Source: Crenothrix polyspora
Lineage (GTDB): Bacteria; Pseudomonadota; Gammaproteobacteria; Methylococcales; Methylomonadaceae
Length of the DNA stretch: 61,963 nt
Reading direction: 5' to 3'
Assembly (NCBI RefSeq): GCF_900163755.1
Contig: NZ_FUKI01000001.1
Location: forward strand, 1 to 61,963
Part shown: piece by piece, positions 27,676-35,942 of the stretch
How the letters are laid out: every line of letters starts with the position of its first letter
Numbering within the stretch: position 1 is the stretch's first letter
Translations under genes and position numbers: made by a program
Notes under the pieces: model-generated
Told to the model about the DNA's origin: nothing
What the model saw: the letters and a program-made list of their open reading frames with translations, nothing else
Database searches by the model: none

Positions 27676-30356
27676 GCAACCGCACTCAACTGTGCAGGCC
27701 GCAGCATAATTTGCAGCCACTCCTCCAGAGTTTTGTTTAAAGATAAGCGAATGTCGCCGAGATTTTCATCCAGCAGCTCTTTATAAATACCCAGTTCAGG
27801 TGCTGCTAACGGTAAGCCCGCTAATTGCGCCATCTGCCACGCTAAGCCATCAATTTCAGGCCAGGGGGCTAAATGCAGTGCCAAACGACACCCATACAAA
27901 CGTAATAAATCGGCAACGTCTGCTTTGGCAACAGGCCCTGTTATCCAGGCTTTGCCGGTGGCAAACAGGGCTTGATCATCCCAGCTTGTACCCAAAACAA
28001 TCAGTTCTATAGGACTACGTTGACGCGCCAGTAAACGGGCTAATGCCAATACGTTAAAGAATCCTTGCTCAGCGGTGGCCGCAAAAAATACAGCAAAGCG
28101 TACTATGTCAGTGTTTATGACAGCCGTTGGCTGTTTAATACCTAGCGCTGCTGCCTGCTTGATAGCACGGCGGTCAATTTTAAAGTGACTGTTTGGAAAA
28201 TACGCACGGTGTCGCTGCGCGGCATCCGCTGAGGCAACAGTGATTGTTTCGGCTTTTTGAAACAATTGCACCGAAAAATCACGTAATGCTTTTGGGTGAC
28301 TGTAGGCCGTATTTTTACAACCTTGTTCACTAACACAGGCCACACAGCTTGCATCATCCACGACGCTGATAGTGCATACTGCTTTCGCTTTTAGTAAAGT
28401 GCTTTGCAAACAATACGCACTGTAATCGTGCAAAATTATGTGGTACGGAATACCTAACAAACATAGGCCGTTTAAAATAGACTCTGGCCAGCCCACTAAG
28501 GCATGGATCTTAATGGCTTTGAAGCCAGCCGCACGCAGATCGTGCCATAACACGCTGCCATCAGTCGGCCAGGTATACGTTAAGGACAGTGGCTCGTTGC
28601 TGTTGCTACTGCTCAAGGTAATTCGGTAGTTTGCTTGCGTTGTTTGCGCTATCGCTAAATAATAAACACTGTGCCGATTGCGCGTGTCTAATGCCCTGAT
28701 AATGTCATGGCTAATTGCATCCGGCAGTATGGCAGGCAGCACGACCAAAGCCGTTGCTTTAGCGGCATAATCCGGCAAAATAGCGCGTTGCAAAGCGTTA
28801 TAAATTGGCGTTAACGGTGCGGTTGTTAAAAAATCGTTGTATTGCGCCTCGTGTTCTGGGTAGCGCTCATGAATACGCGCTAAGTTTTTGGCAACCAGGT
28901 GTTTTTTACTGATCCCGAAAGACACATTGCCCGCATGAGCCACAAAGACATTGCTGGCACAAACGTTTTTCCAACCTTTGGCTGCCGCACGCAAACAAAA
29001 ATCCGTATCTTCCCCGTAACCACGCTCAATCAGAACATCATCTAAAAGCCCTACCTCGTTTAAACAACTGCGTTTTATATACCAGCAAAAACCCACCCCA
29101 GAAGGTATTTCAATCGCATTAATGCCGTGTTGCTGCGCTAAAATAGTGTCCATTTTTGCCAGCATCGCAGGTTCTGGCATAGCAGCAACCTGCATAGGAA
29201 TTGGAAAGCTCAATAACTCTGCGTTATTACTTAAAGGTGTAACGCTACCAATACGCTCCGACCGATAAGCAACTGCATGTAAGCGATCCAGCCAATCACC
29301 GTGTACACAGGTATCAGCATTTAATAAAATCACATCGTTATGACAACTGGCACGCAAACCCTGATTAACAGCCCCAACAAAACCGATATTTACCGGTAGC
29401 TGAATCAGCTCGATACGATTTTTTGCGTGAAGTTCCCGTAAAAAATCAACCAATAAAGGCTCTGGACTGGCATCGTCAATCACAATAATTCGGTACGCGA
29501 TTATGTTTTTGGCGCTTAACAACGCATTAAAACAAGCTTTAGTTTCTTTTAAGCCTTTGTAAACCGGAATAATAATATCTATTACGGGGCTTTTACTGGC
29601 GGTTACTCGCGTGTTTACATGCGGGGTAATAGCTGTCGTTTGTGACGTATTTTGTAGGCGCTCTGTATTCAAATACAGAGGTGATCCCACTAAATCCAAG
29701 CCGTTAAGGTGAATACGAATAACTTTAAAGCAATCAGCTGATACCGTTAATGAAAAACCATCCCGCCCCGAACCAAAACCTTGCTGATGCAAAAACGGCG
29801 TTGTAAGGTAAGGCGTTAATTTAAAATCCGCGTCGTCTAAAGTAACGGTTAAAGCCGGTAATATGTTTGAATCAAGCAACCAGCCGGTAATGGCAGTGCC
29901 GTCATAATGGCAAGCACCCACAGGATTAAGTTGTAATTGCTTAAGTATTTGTAAGGCAATAATAATACTTTGCCAGTCATTTTTTTGATGCAGCGTTAAA
30001 CGTGCTAACGTAAAGGCTTGTTCTGCGTGTTTGGGTAACAGTTTGGCATGTAAACGTAATAAATACTGCTGTATTTCTGGGCGATTTGCATGCAATTGAT
30101 AGGCGCTTTCTACCACATCAAACGCCTCAGAAAAATAATGACAGCGCTCTAACGCTTTGGCACGCAACAACACCAGTTCAATAGCGACATTAGGATTACA
30201 CCTTTCGGCTCTCTCTAGCAGTCGCCAGACAGCAGATGCCCGATTTTGTTCAAAGAGAGACAACGCCATTTTTAGCAATCGCACATAATCACTCGCTAAA
30301 CCACTTAGCTCGTAATGGAACGGCTGGTAATCAAAAACATGATTAATGTCTTTCAT
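27672..30356 (-). CDS. large GT2 glycosyltransferase with helical N-terminus and extra C-terminal domain
   Basis: The ATG at 30356 gives about 894 residues; the frame is open to 30425 and neither start has a clear Shine-Dalgarno. An N-terminal helical, TPR-like region (about 1-150) leads to one beta-sandwich unit of the ITGWLLD...GFGSGRDGFSLTV type. A GT-A domain follows: IDIIIPVYKGLKE, RIIVIDDASP, VILLNADTCVHGDWLDRL and YGEDTDFCLRAAAKGW. The last third (HDYSAYCLQSTL, ADAAQRHRAYFP, FFAATAEQGFFNVLALARLLA) resembles a GT-B module, so the protein may hold two transferases. It is the first gene of the minus-strand run and is coupled to the next by ATGA. Confidence 0.83.
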   Translation of the reverse strand: MKDINHVFDYQPFHYELSGLASDYVRLLKMALSLFEQNRASAVWRLLERAERCNPNVAIELVLLRAKALERCHYFSEAFDVVESAYQLHANRPEIQQYLLRLHAKLLPKHAEQAFTLARLTLHQKNDWQSIIIALQILKQLQLNPVGACHYDGTAITGWLLDSNILPALTVTLDDADFKLTPYLTTPFLHQQGFGSGRDGFSLTVSADCFKVIRIHLNGLDLVGSPLYLNTERLQNTSQTTAITPHVNTRVTASKSPVIDIIIPVYKGLKETKACFNALLSAKNIIAYRIIVIDDASPEPLLVDFLRELHAKNRIELIQLPVNIGFVGAVNQGLRASCHNDVILLNADTCVHGDWLDRLHAVAYRSERIGSVTPLSNNAELLSFPIPMQVAAMPEPAMLAKMDTILAQQHGINAIEIPSGVGFCWYIKRSCLNEVGLLDDVLIERGYGEDTDFCLRAAAKGWKNVCASNVFVAHAGNVSFGISKKHLVAKNLARIHERYPEHEAQYNDFLTTAPLTPIYNALQRAILPDYAAKATALVVLPAILPDAISHDIIRALDTRNRHSVYYLAIAQTTQANYRITLSSSNSNEPLSLTYTWPTDGSVLWHDLRAAGFKAIKIHALVGWPESILNGLCLLGIPYHIILHDYSAYCLQSTLLKAKAVCTISVVDDASCVACVSEQGCKNTAYSHPKALRDFSVQLFQKAETITVASADAAQRHRAYFPNSHFKIDRRAIKQAAALGIKQPTAVINTDIVRFAVFFAATAEQGFFNVLALARLLARQRSPIELIVLGTSWDDQALFATGKAWITGPVAKADVADLLRLYGCRLALHLAPWPEIDGLAWQMAQLAGLPLAAPELGIYKELLDENLGDIRLSLNKTLEEWLQIMLRPAQLSAVA

Positions 30357-30477
30357 GGTTACACACAATATGCGCGGTGATGGATTTTTAAATAAATAAC
30401 GTCCGTGTGCGATACAAAAAATCATTAATTCTAAATGATTTTATAATGGATAAATTGAAATTTCGTAAGTATTCACT

Positions 30478-30545
30478 TCCCTCTTTGAAAAAGGGGGATT
30501 TATTTTAAAAATCTCCCCTAACCCCTCTTTTTCAAAGAGGGGGAC
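30478..30545. repeat. palindromic repeat, family D
   Basis: Inverted arms rich in CCCTCTTT and AAAGAGGG around an ATCTCCCC block. A second, longer copy lies at 33024-33128. Confidence 0.8.
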
Positions 30546-30722
30546 TTAACCGTTACGAAATTTCTTTATTCAAAATACTTTATATAAAATTATTAACATG
30601 CGTATGCTGTGTATTGTAAATAACATAATAAACAGGTTAATAAAGACATATACTTACTGATACCATGTTAATTAATAAACTGTTTGCTTATTAAATAACC
30701 TGAGTAATTATTAATGCAACCA

Positions 30723-30754
30723 AAAAACGATACCGAGACATCGGTATCGTTTTT
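30723..30754 (-). terminator. rho-independent terminator after the RTX-type gene
   Basis: The stem AACGATACCGA with its complement TCGGTATCGTT closes a 4-nt loop. T-runs lie on both sides, so it can work in either direction. It starts 15 bp beyond the stop of the RTX-type gene. Confidence 0.88.
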
Positions 30755-30768
30755 GTAAAGACTACTGC

Positions 30769-31896
30769 TTAGATAAAGTTATGATTCAATAAACCGGTTA
30801 ATGTCACCGTTTCACTTGCGCCATCAATTACACCATTATGGTTAAAATCAACAGCAAATGTTTCTACATTGGAAACATGCAAGGTGGTATGGTCGGTTAA
30901 TCCAATTACCAAGCCATTTCTACCGATAGCTTGTACCGAAGAAACTTGCGCATTAAGATCAGATAAGAATAATTTATCAATTCCTGCTCCACCATCAATA
31001 GTAATTATGTTGTTACCAATGTCATTACTGATAACCACTGAATCATTACCTACACCGGTATTGATCGTATCATTACCAGCGCCAGCGGTTACTGAATCAT
31101 GGCCTGCACCCGTATTAATCGAATCATTGCCTGCACCCGCGTTAACGCTGTCATTACCTGAACCCGAATTAATACTGTCATCACCGGCTCCGCTATTAAT
31201 TGAATCATGACCCGTTCCTGTGGTAACAGTATCTTTACCCGTGCCGGTAATAACCGTGTTGTTACCCGCGCCAGCATCAATACTGTTATTGCCATCGCCT
31301 GCACTAATTAAATCATTACCTGCACCTGTACTAATCGTGTCATCGCCAGCCCCGGCAGTGACGGTATCAGCACCAGTGCCGGTAATAACCCTGTTATTAC
31401 CTTCGCCCGCCCTAACCGCATTACTGCCGTTACCTGCGTTAATTACATCGTTACCCTCACCGGCATCAATAGTGTCACTACCGTTGCTGGTAGTAACAGT
31501 ATCATTACCCGCACCCGCCGTAATTTGCAGTGCCTTGCTGCCTCTAGTGGTAACGACATCATTACCGCCACCAAATACAACAGTGCCGCCAAAGAGTGTC
31601 GGTAGCTGTAAATTAACGGCGCTGTTGGTATTAAAGATTAAGGCGTTTAAATCATTAGCAACGGTAGGTGGGGAGTTAGTTAGAGTAATACTACCGCCAC
31701 CCTGCACAAAAACGACATCGGTACCAGGGGTAATACTACCAAGTTGATTAGCGTTGAGTGCATCATAGCGGACGGGAACTCTTTCGTTATTCAGCTGAGT
31801 CATAAATCTATTAAGCTCTGTCTGATTTAAGCCACTTGCAAGCAGATAATTTGACATATCGGCTATATCTTTGCTAGTGGGCGTGTAATTTGCCAT
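30769..31896 (-). CDS. RTX / hemolysin-type calcium-binding repeat protein
   Basis: The 375-residue, Asp/Gly/Asn-rich protein has an N-terminal non-repeat region (1-105, MANYTPTSKDIADMSNYLLAS and following) and then about 20 nonapeptide-like units GxGNDxVxx/GAGNDxIxT from about 107 to 290. These form a Ca2+-binding beta-roll. There is no Sec signal peptide. Such proteins usually leave by type I secretion through a C-terminal signal, and the last 60 residues (LTDHTTLHVSNVETFAVDFNHNG ... LLNHNFI) fit that place. AAGGA precedes the ATG. Asn/Ser/Thr-rich repeats next to a glycosyltransferase island make it a candidate glycosylated surface protein; no secretion genes are in the window. Confidence 0.82.
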   Translation of the reverse strand: MANYTPTSKDIADMSNYLLASGLNQTELNRFMTQLNNERVPVRYDALNANQLGSITPGTDVVFVQGGGSITLTNSPPTVANDLNALIFNTNSAVNLQLPTLFGGTVVFGGGNDVVTTRGSKALQITAGAGNDTVTTSNGSDTIDAGEGNDVINAGNGSNAVRAGEGNNRVITGTGADTVTAGAGDDTISTGAGNDLISAGDGNNSIDAGAGNNTVITGTGKDTVTTGTGHDSINSGAGDDSINSGSGNDSVNAGAGNDSINTGAGHDSVTAGAGNDTINTGVGNDSVVISNDIGNNIITIDGGAGIDKLFLSDLNAQVSSVQAIGRNGLVIGLTDHTTLHVSNVETFAVDFNHNGVIDGASETVTLTGLLNHNFI

Positions 31897-31949
31897 TTCA
31901 TAATCCTTATAGTTTAAATTTGGGCATTAGATTGTTACTCACTTGCGTT

Positions 31950-31992
31950 AAAACGAGCGCGATACAATTTTTACATTCATAGCGCTCGTTTT
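31950..31992. promoter_or_regulatory. 11-bp perfect inverted repeat upstream of the RTX-type gene
   Basis: AAAACGAGCGC (31950-31960) and GCGCTCGTTTT (31982-31992) flank a 21-nt loop, 54 nt before the RTX-type ATG. T-runs follow the stem on both strands. It could be an attenuator or leader hairpin for the RTX-type gene or a terminator for transcription entering from either side. Confidence 0.55.
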
Positions 31993-32256
31993 TCACGAAG
32001 TATGGGATTATCAATACCTTTACCAAATTTAAATGTAATGAATTTTTTGTAGAGTGACTGCCATTGAATCGACGGATTAAAAATATTCAAAACGCAAATT
32101 TTATTTTTCACTTGGTTTACATATTTGGCTTAAGGCATATCAAAAGTGCGGTTATTGTGACTTTGCGTTAATTCATTTTTCTTGTGCTGTTCAGATTTTA
32201 AAGAACAATTCTCAAAGTAAAATTTTTACAGTATTTTCAGATGTTGAAATAATTTG

Positions 32257-32401
32257 CTACCCACCACTTAAGGCGGGACACCCTGTAAGGCTTAACCGTT
32301 CGCCCTGAGCGTGCCAAAGGGCGGGCGGTTAAGTCGATCATGGTTCGACACGCTCACCACGAACGGCTTAACCTGAAACTGTCCCGCCTTAAGTGGGTAG
32401 C
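32257..32401. repeat. palindromic element, family C, copy 1
   Basis: Outer arms CTACCCACxxxCTTAAGG and CCTTAAGTGGGTAG flank an inner core of the CGTTCG ... CGAACGG type shared with families A and B. Confidence 0.85.
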
Positions 32402-33023
32402 CAAATAGTTCAACCAGCACAATTAACTTTTTTCTAAAATAATTTAATGCTTGGACACGGATAAGACGTAACAAAGCTGATTTTTCGCAATAAACCAAAA
32501 AATCATCCTGATAATTACGTGCCGACACTGTAAAAAAATTATACGTACAATTCAAATTAACAAAAATATTTTACACACATTAATTTATGTATAAAAATAG
32601 CACATTATTTAAAATGTGTAATATTTGTTATGGATAAAAAAATTTATTGACTAAATTGTATACCATAAAAAATAAAATTTCCACATGTAAAAAATATTTA
32701 CACAAAAAACTTTACATTTTTTACAGATTTACACCCTAAATATATAAAGTAACAATTTGAAATAAAAAGAATAATTATAAAAAACTATTTATTTACAAGT
32801 CATATAAAAAACTTACAATATCTAACATATTCTCGAAATAATCTGTATCGGCTTAAATTTTCATCGCTTATTTTTGAGGCGGCTTTAAAATAAGGCTACC
32901 CGTTTAATAAGGGACAAAATGTAGGTTGGGTTGAAGCCTTTCTCAATCCAACATTTCCAAGACATTGTAAATGCGGGGGTTACCCCAAACAGCAAGTAAC
33001 CCAACCTACCTGAATGGTATGTG

Positions 33024-33128
33024 TTCACTCCCCCCCTTTGAAAAAAAAAGGGGGGGGAGTTTACGAGGGATGGAGGAGGATTTTAAAAAAAAATCTCCCC
33101 TGAACCCCTCTTTTTCAAAGAGGGGCAC
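33024..33128. repeat. palindromic repeat, family D, copy 2
   Basis: CTCCCCCCCTTTGAAAAA and TTTTTCAAAGAGGGG arms flank a GGATTTTAAAAAA/ATCTCCCC centre. It is a longer version of the copy at 30478-30545. Confidence 0.8.
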
Positions 33129-33173
33129 TGAATAATCACTTTGAATGTTATTATTTTTTATCCCGTGTTAAGT

Positions 33174-33277
33174 TAAGAACGCGCACGAAATAACTTGAGC
33201 AAGTTCATGCTTCGACAGGCTCAGCACGAACGGTGGTGGCGTTTAAGTTGTTCAAGTTATTTCATGCACGTTCCTTA
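33174..33277. repeat. palindromic element, family B, copy 1
   Basis: A 104-bp element with ends TAAGAACGCGCACGAAATAA and TTATTTCATGCACGTTCCTTA-type arms and a TTCGACAGGCTCAGCACG core. It is almost identical to 59722-59825. Confidence 0.88.
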
Positions 33278-33403
33278 GTAGCCGCTTTAGCGATACGAAC
33301 TAACACTTTTATGCAGTCGTTTTACATTTAGAAAGACAGCATAAAAATAAATAAGCCGTGCAGTTGTTAAAAACAACCGGAAAACAAGAAAAAACTCAAG
33401 ATA

Positions 33404-33528
33404 CAGCGTTTTCAACTTAGGACAGTTACAGCCACCGTTCGTGCTGAGCTTGTCGAAGCATGAACGGCACACTTCGACAAGCTCAGTGCGAACGGTTACG
33501 CTGTAACTATTGAGCTGTGAAAACGCTG
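33404..33528. mobile_element. palindromic MITE, family A, copy in intergenic DNA
   Basis: A 125-bp element with ends CAGCGTTTTCA and TGAAAACGCTG, flanked by TA (33402-33403 and 33529-33530). The core carries CCGTTCGTGCTGAGCTTG and its complement. Confidence 0.9.
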
Positions 33529-33549
33529 TATATTGATATGGCAACAGAA

Positions 33550-33681
33550 GCTACCTACTTAAGGCGGGACAGTTTCAGGTTAAGCCGTTCGTGGTGAGCT
33601 TGTCGAACCATGAACAACAGCCTTCGACAAGCTCAGGCCGAACGGTAGTTGTAGTTTGTTGTCCCGTCTTAAGTCGATAGC
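33550..33681. repeat. palindromic element, family C, copy 2
   Basis: Arms CTACCTACTTAAGGCGGGAC and GTCCCGTCTTAAGTCGATAG surround a TTCGACAAGCTCAGGCCGAA core. Confidence 0.85.
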
Positions 33682-33924
33682 CTAAACAGAAGAGGGCGAA
33701 GCATTGGCAAACAGCGGGCGGGTGAAAGGTGTTATTCTCAACTATGCGTAGCGTAATTGATGAGGATGGGTATAAGGGAAATGTGACAGCCATGCGTGTC
33801 ATTCATATCTGATAACCGCAAAATGCCGGATTGGTGACGTGTTTATTTCTCAAGCTACTCGCACAATTCGCCTCAAATAGGCGAAGACTGAGAAGATACA
33901 ACCAACCACACGAGAGATTAAAAA

Positions 33925-34650
33925 ATGCTAGTCGATAAAAAAGCTAATAATCCTGCCATAGCGATAGGCTGTTTTTTACAAGGCATTAAATTGCTAGGCT
34001 CAGCACCGCTGCGTCGCTTTGTTATTATGCCGGTTCTCATCAACATCGTGCTGTACAGTATCGCCTTTGCCTTAGGGTATTTTTTTCTTGGCCAATGGAT
34101 CGATCACTTTATTCCCAATTGGCTACAATGGCTGCGCTGGTTGCTTTGGCCATTATTTTTTAGCTGTTTTTTTGGTGTGCTATTTTTTAGCTTTATGCTG
34201 TTGGCTAATGTATTGGCCGCACCTTTTTATGGCCGATTATCAGCAAAAACCTTGGCCATACTGACAGGACAAACCAGCACTATTATTGAGCCACCGGTGG
34301 CCAAAGTGCTTTGGGCAGAATTAAAACGCGGCTTATATTTTGCAATTAAAGCCATTCCACTACTGATTATTTCTTTTATTCCGGGTGTTAATGTGATTGC
34401 GCCAATACTCTGGCTAGTGTTTGGCGCATGGAGTATGGCCTTGGAATACACCGCTTACCCAATGGAAAATGCAGGGCTGTTATTTAGTCAACAGAAGAAA
34501 ATTTTACGCAGTGTTCGCTTAGGCGCGTCAAGCTTTGGCGGCATTGCAGCGTTAGCATTAACTATTCCTGTGCTAAATTTTATTGTTGCACCGGCGGCTG
34601 TGGTGGGAGCTACTTTATTTTTTAATCGACTGATGCCACACAGACATTAA
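33925..34650 (+). CDS. cysZ: CysZ-like sulfate permease (EI24 family)
   Basis: The 241-residue integral membrane protein has four main hydrophobic blocks: about 30-60, 70-100 (LLWPLFFSCFFGVLFFSFMLLANVLAAPFYG), 140-170 (AIKAIPLLIISFIPGVNVIAPILWLVFGAW) and 205-230. The APFYGRLS and FIPGVNVIAP segments are hallmarks of CysZ/EI24. CysZ takes up sulfate for cysteine synthesis. An island needing PAPS lies on the other side of the 2-kb repeat region, but the gene faces the opposite way and no co-regulation is visible. Length matches the family. Confidence 0.88.
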   Translation: MLVDKKANNPAIAIGCFLQGIKLLGSAPLRRFVIMPVLINIVLYSIAFALGYFFLGQWIDHFIPNWLQWLRWLLWPLFFSCFFGVLFFSFMLLANVLAAPFYGRLSAKTLAILTGQTSTIIEPPVAKVLWAELKRGLYFAIKAIPLLIISFIPGVNVIAPILWLVFGAWSMALEYTAYPMENAGLLFSQQKKILRSVRLGASSFGGIAALALTIPVLNFIVAPAAVVGATLFFNRLMPHRH

Positions 34651-34688
34651 GATGCTGTCTAAAAAATAACACGTAAAGCGCAGTTGTG

Positions 34689-34925
34689 TTATTCATTATC
34701 ACGCAAAGCGTCACTGCCATTATAAGGGCTTCTACGCTTGGTCATTTCAATAAGATACCGCAATGCCTCATTAACCGACTCACTGTCTGGAAATATTAAT
34801 GCAACATCTGATTCCAAACGGATTAATTCACCATAGCTTTTATGTGTGGCATTAAGCTTTTTGAGCTTTAAGTTTTTCAAATCGTATTCTGGTCGGAATT
34901 CATATTCCGTTTCATTAATGTCCAT
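34689..34925 (-). CDS. orphan BrnA-like antitoxin homologue
   Basis: The 78-residue protein is clearly paralogous to the one at 52734-52982: both share EYDLKxLxxRRxGAxxKSxGxxxRLExDVxxxFPDxxSVNxALRxLIExxKRxS as a pattern. The copy at 52734 is linked to a BrnT-type toxin gene. No toxin gene is found upstream or downstream of this one, so it is an orphan antitoxin-like regulator or a remnant. Confidence 0.65.
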   Translation of the reverse strand: MDINETEYEFRPEYDLKNLKLKKLNATHKSYGELIRLESDVALIFPDSESVNEALRYLIEMTKRRSPYNGSDALRDNE

Positions 34926-35060
34926 GAGCTTTTATCTTATAAGTATAATTGTTTATAAAACACCTGCGGCAAGTAACAGATGCGTATTTAGGTAATTTAT
35001 GACATTTTTTGTCTACATTACAGACAGTGCAATCTACGGCATGGCATCAATAGTGATGAT

Positions 35061-35210
35061 TTAAATGGGTAAGTTGCACATAAAAAACAAACTTAAAATT
35101 CCCAGCGTAATGACATTTTGCATAACCTCATCCCAGTTAATTGTTTTTGGTTCCATCATTATGTTGTCTACACGGTTGCGTACTTGGTCATGCATATGGA
35201 CAGGTGTCAT
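35061..35210 (-). CDS. possible 49-residue single-span membrane peptide
   Basis: ATG at 35210, preceded by GGAAT at about 8 nt; stop at 35061. The product starts MTPVHMHDQVRNRVDNIMME and ends in a hydrophobic segment, VITLGILSLFFMCNLPI, that could span the membrane. No homologue is recognised. Coding status is uncertain. Confidence 0.3.
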   Translation of the reverse strand: MTPVHMHDQVRNRVDNIMMEPKTINWDEVMQNVITLGILSLFFMCNLPI

Positions 35211-35289
35211 GATAATATTCCTGTAATCTATTGGTTATAAATGTATTTACGGTTGTTAAATACTGGTAATTCTCAATGAATACTGTCAG

Positions 35290-35517
35290 TCACGCGTCAT
35301 TTTGCGTTGTAAAGCGGCACTTATTTTCCCTGTGCAACTCAGTAATTACGTTGGTATCAATATTTATGTATTGGTCTTGGCTATTGCAAACAAAACAGCT
35401 GTATTGTTTTTCACTTGGATTGAAATAGCAGTGAATTTTATTTTTGCAATGTACTAATAAATTAAAAGCAGATAGTGTGCCAACATTTTCATAAAGTTTT
35501 TCCCACAAAAAACACAT
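35290..35517 (-). CDS. possible 75-residue hypothetical protein
   Basis: The frame encodes MCFLWEKLYENVGTLSAFNL and following, with scattered Cys residues (CFVCNSQ, HCKNKIHCYF). No Shine-Dalgarno is evident and the protein is not recognised. It may be chance in AT-rich DNA. Confidence 0.25.
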   Translation of the reverse strand: MCFLWEKLYENVGTLSAFNLLVHCKNKIHCYFNPSEKQYSCFVCNSQDQYINIDTNVITELHRENKCRFTTQNDA

Positions 35518-35942
35518 ATAACAAACTGATTAATATACATAATTTATATAATAGAACTAAAGTCATTACAACAAAAATTTCCTCATGTAAAACATACGGA
35601 CAAAAACTCACGATAGCGTAAAAATCATCTGTAATTAATGTAAGAAAAAAGTAAAAATGCTACAAAAATAGATGAATTACAGATTTTTATGACAGTTACT
35701 TACAAGACTTAATTGGCAGCATTCATGTAGTTCTAAGCTTACAGCCAATGCCCAAGACACCGCTATGCAGCTTTATTTCACCGCAGTTTTCTGTAAAAAA
35801 AACGGACACTTCGCTATCAGAAATAATGCTCTGCTGTGTACAGATTTTTTATAAATCTATCAGCCATAATGTTTCAGTCTGATTTGTTTTACGCGCACTT
35901 TAAACATATATTATGCGCTTGGATAATCAGCGGAAACTCTAA

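Larger units (their letters stand above)
30426..30768. other. intergenic gap with an inverted repeat and a terminator
   Basis: No gene is seen. The gap contains a family-D palindrome at about 30478-30545 (CCCTCTTTGAAAAAGGGGGA facing CCCTCTTTTTCAAAGAGGGG) and the terminator at 30723-30754. It separates the RTX-type gene from the glycan operon. Confidence 0.8.
31993..33924. other. 2-kb non-coding AT-rich region packed with palindromic repeats
   Basis: No convincing gene is seen; the open frames here are read-throughs of repeats. It contains family C at 32257-32401 and 33550-33681, family E-like arms at about 32920-33011, family D at 33024-33128, family B at 33174-33277 and family A at 33404-33528. 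The segment 32560-32860 is very AT-rich, without visible features. Confidence 0.8.
34926..35942. other. 1-kb AT-rich gap before uvrA with two weak small ORFs
   Basis: Apart from the two small minus-strand frames listed separately (35061-35210 and 35290-35517), nothing recognisable is seen. No LexA box of the CTGT-N8-ACAG type was found close to the uvrA start. Confidence 0.6.

Noticed and set aside
30869-31747. Long plus-strand frames opposite the RTX-type gene
   Set aside because: They are shadows of the Gly/Asn/Asp repeat codons; the minus frame has a ribosome site, a terminator and a recognisable beta-roll.
32292-33802. Minus-strand frames in the 2-kb repeat region
   Set aside because: Each spans palindromic repeats (peptides such as FGTLRANG, VRTELVEVCRSCFDKLSTNG) and has no ribosome site or homology.
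35820-35942. LexA (SOS) box before uvrA
   Set aside because: CTGTGTACAG at about 35832 lacks the 8-nt spacing of CTGT-N8-ACAG and no other candidate was close enough.
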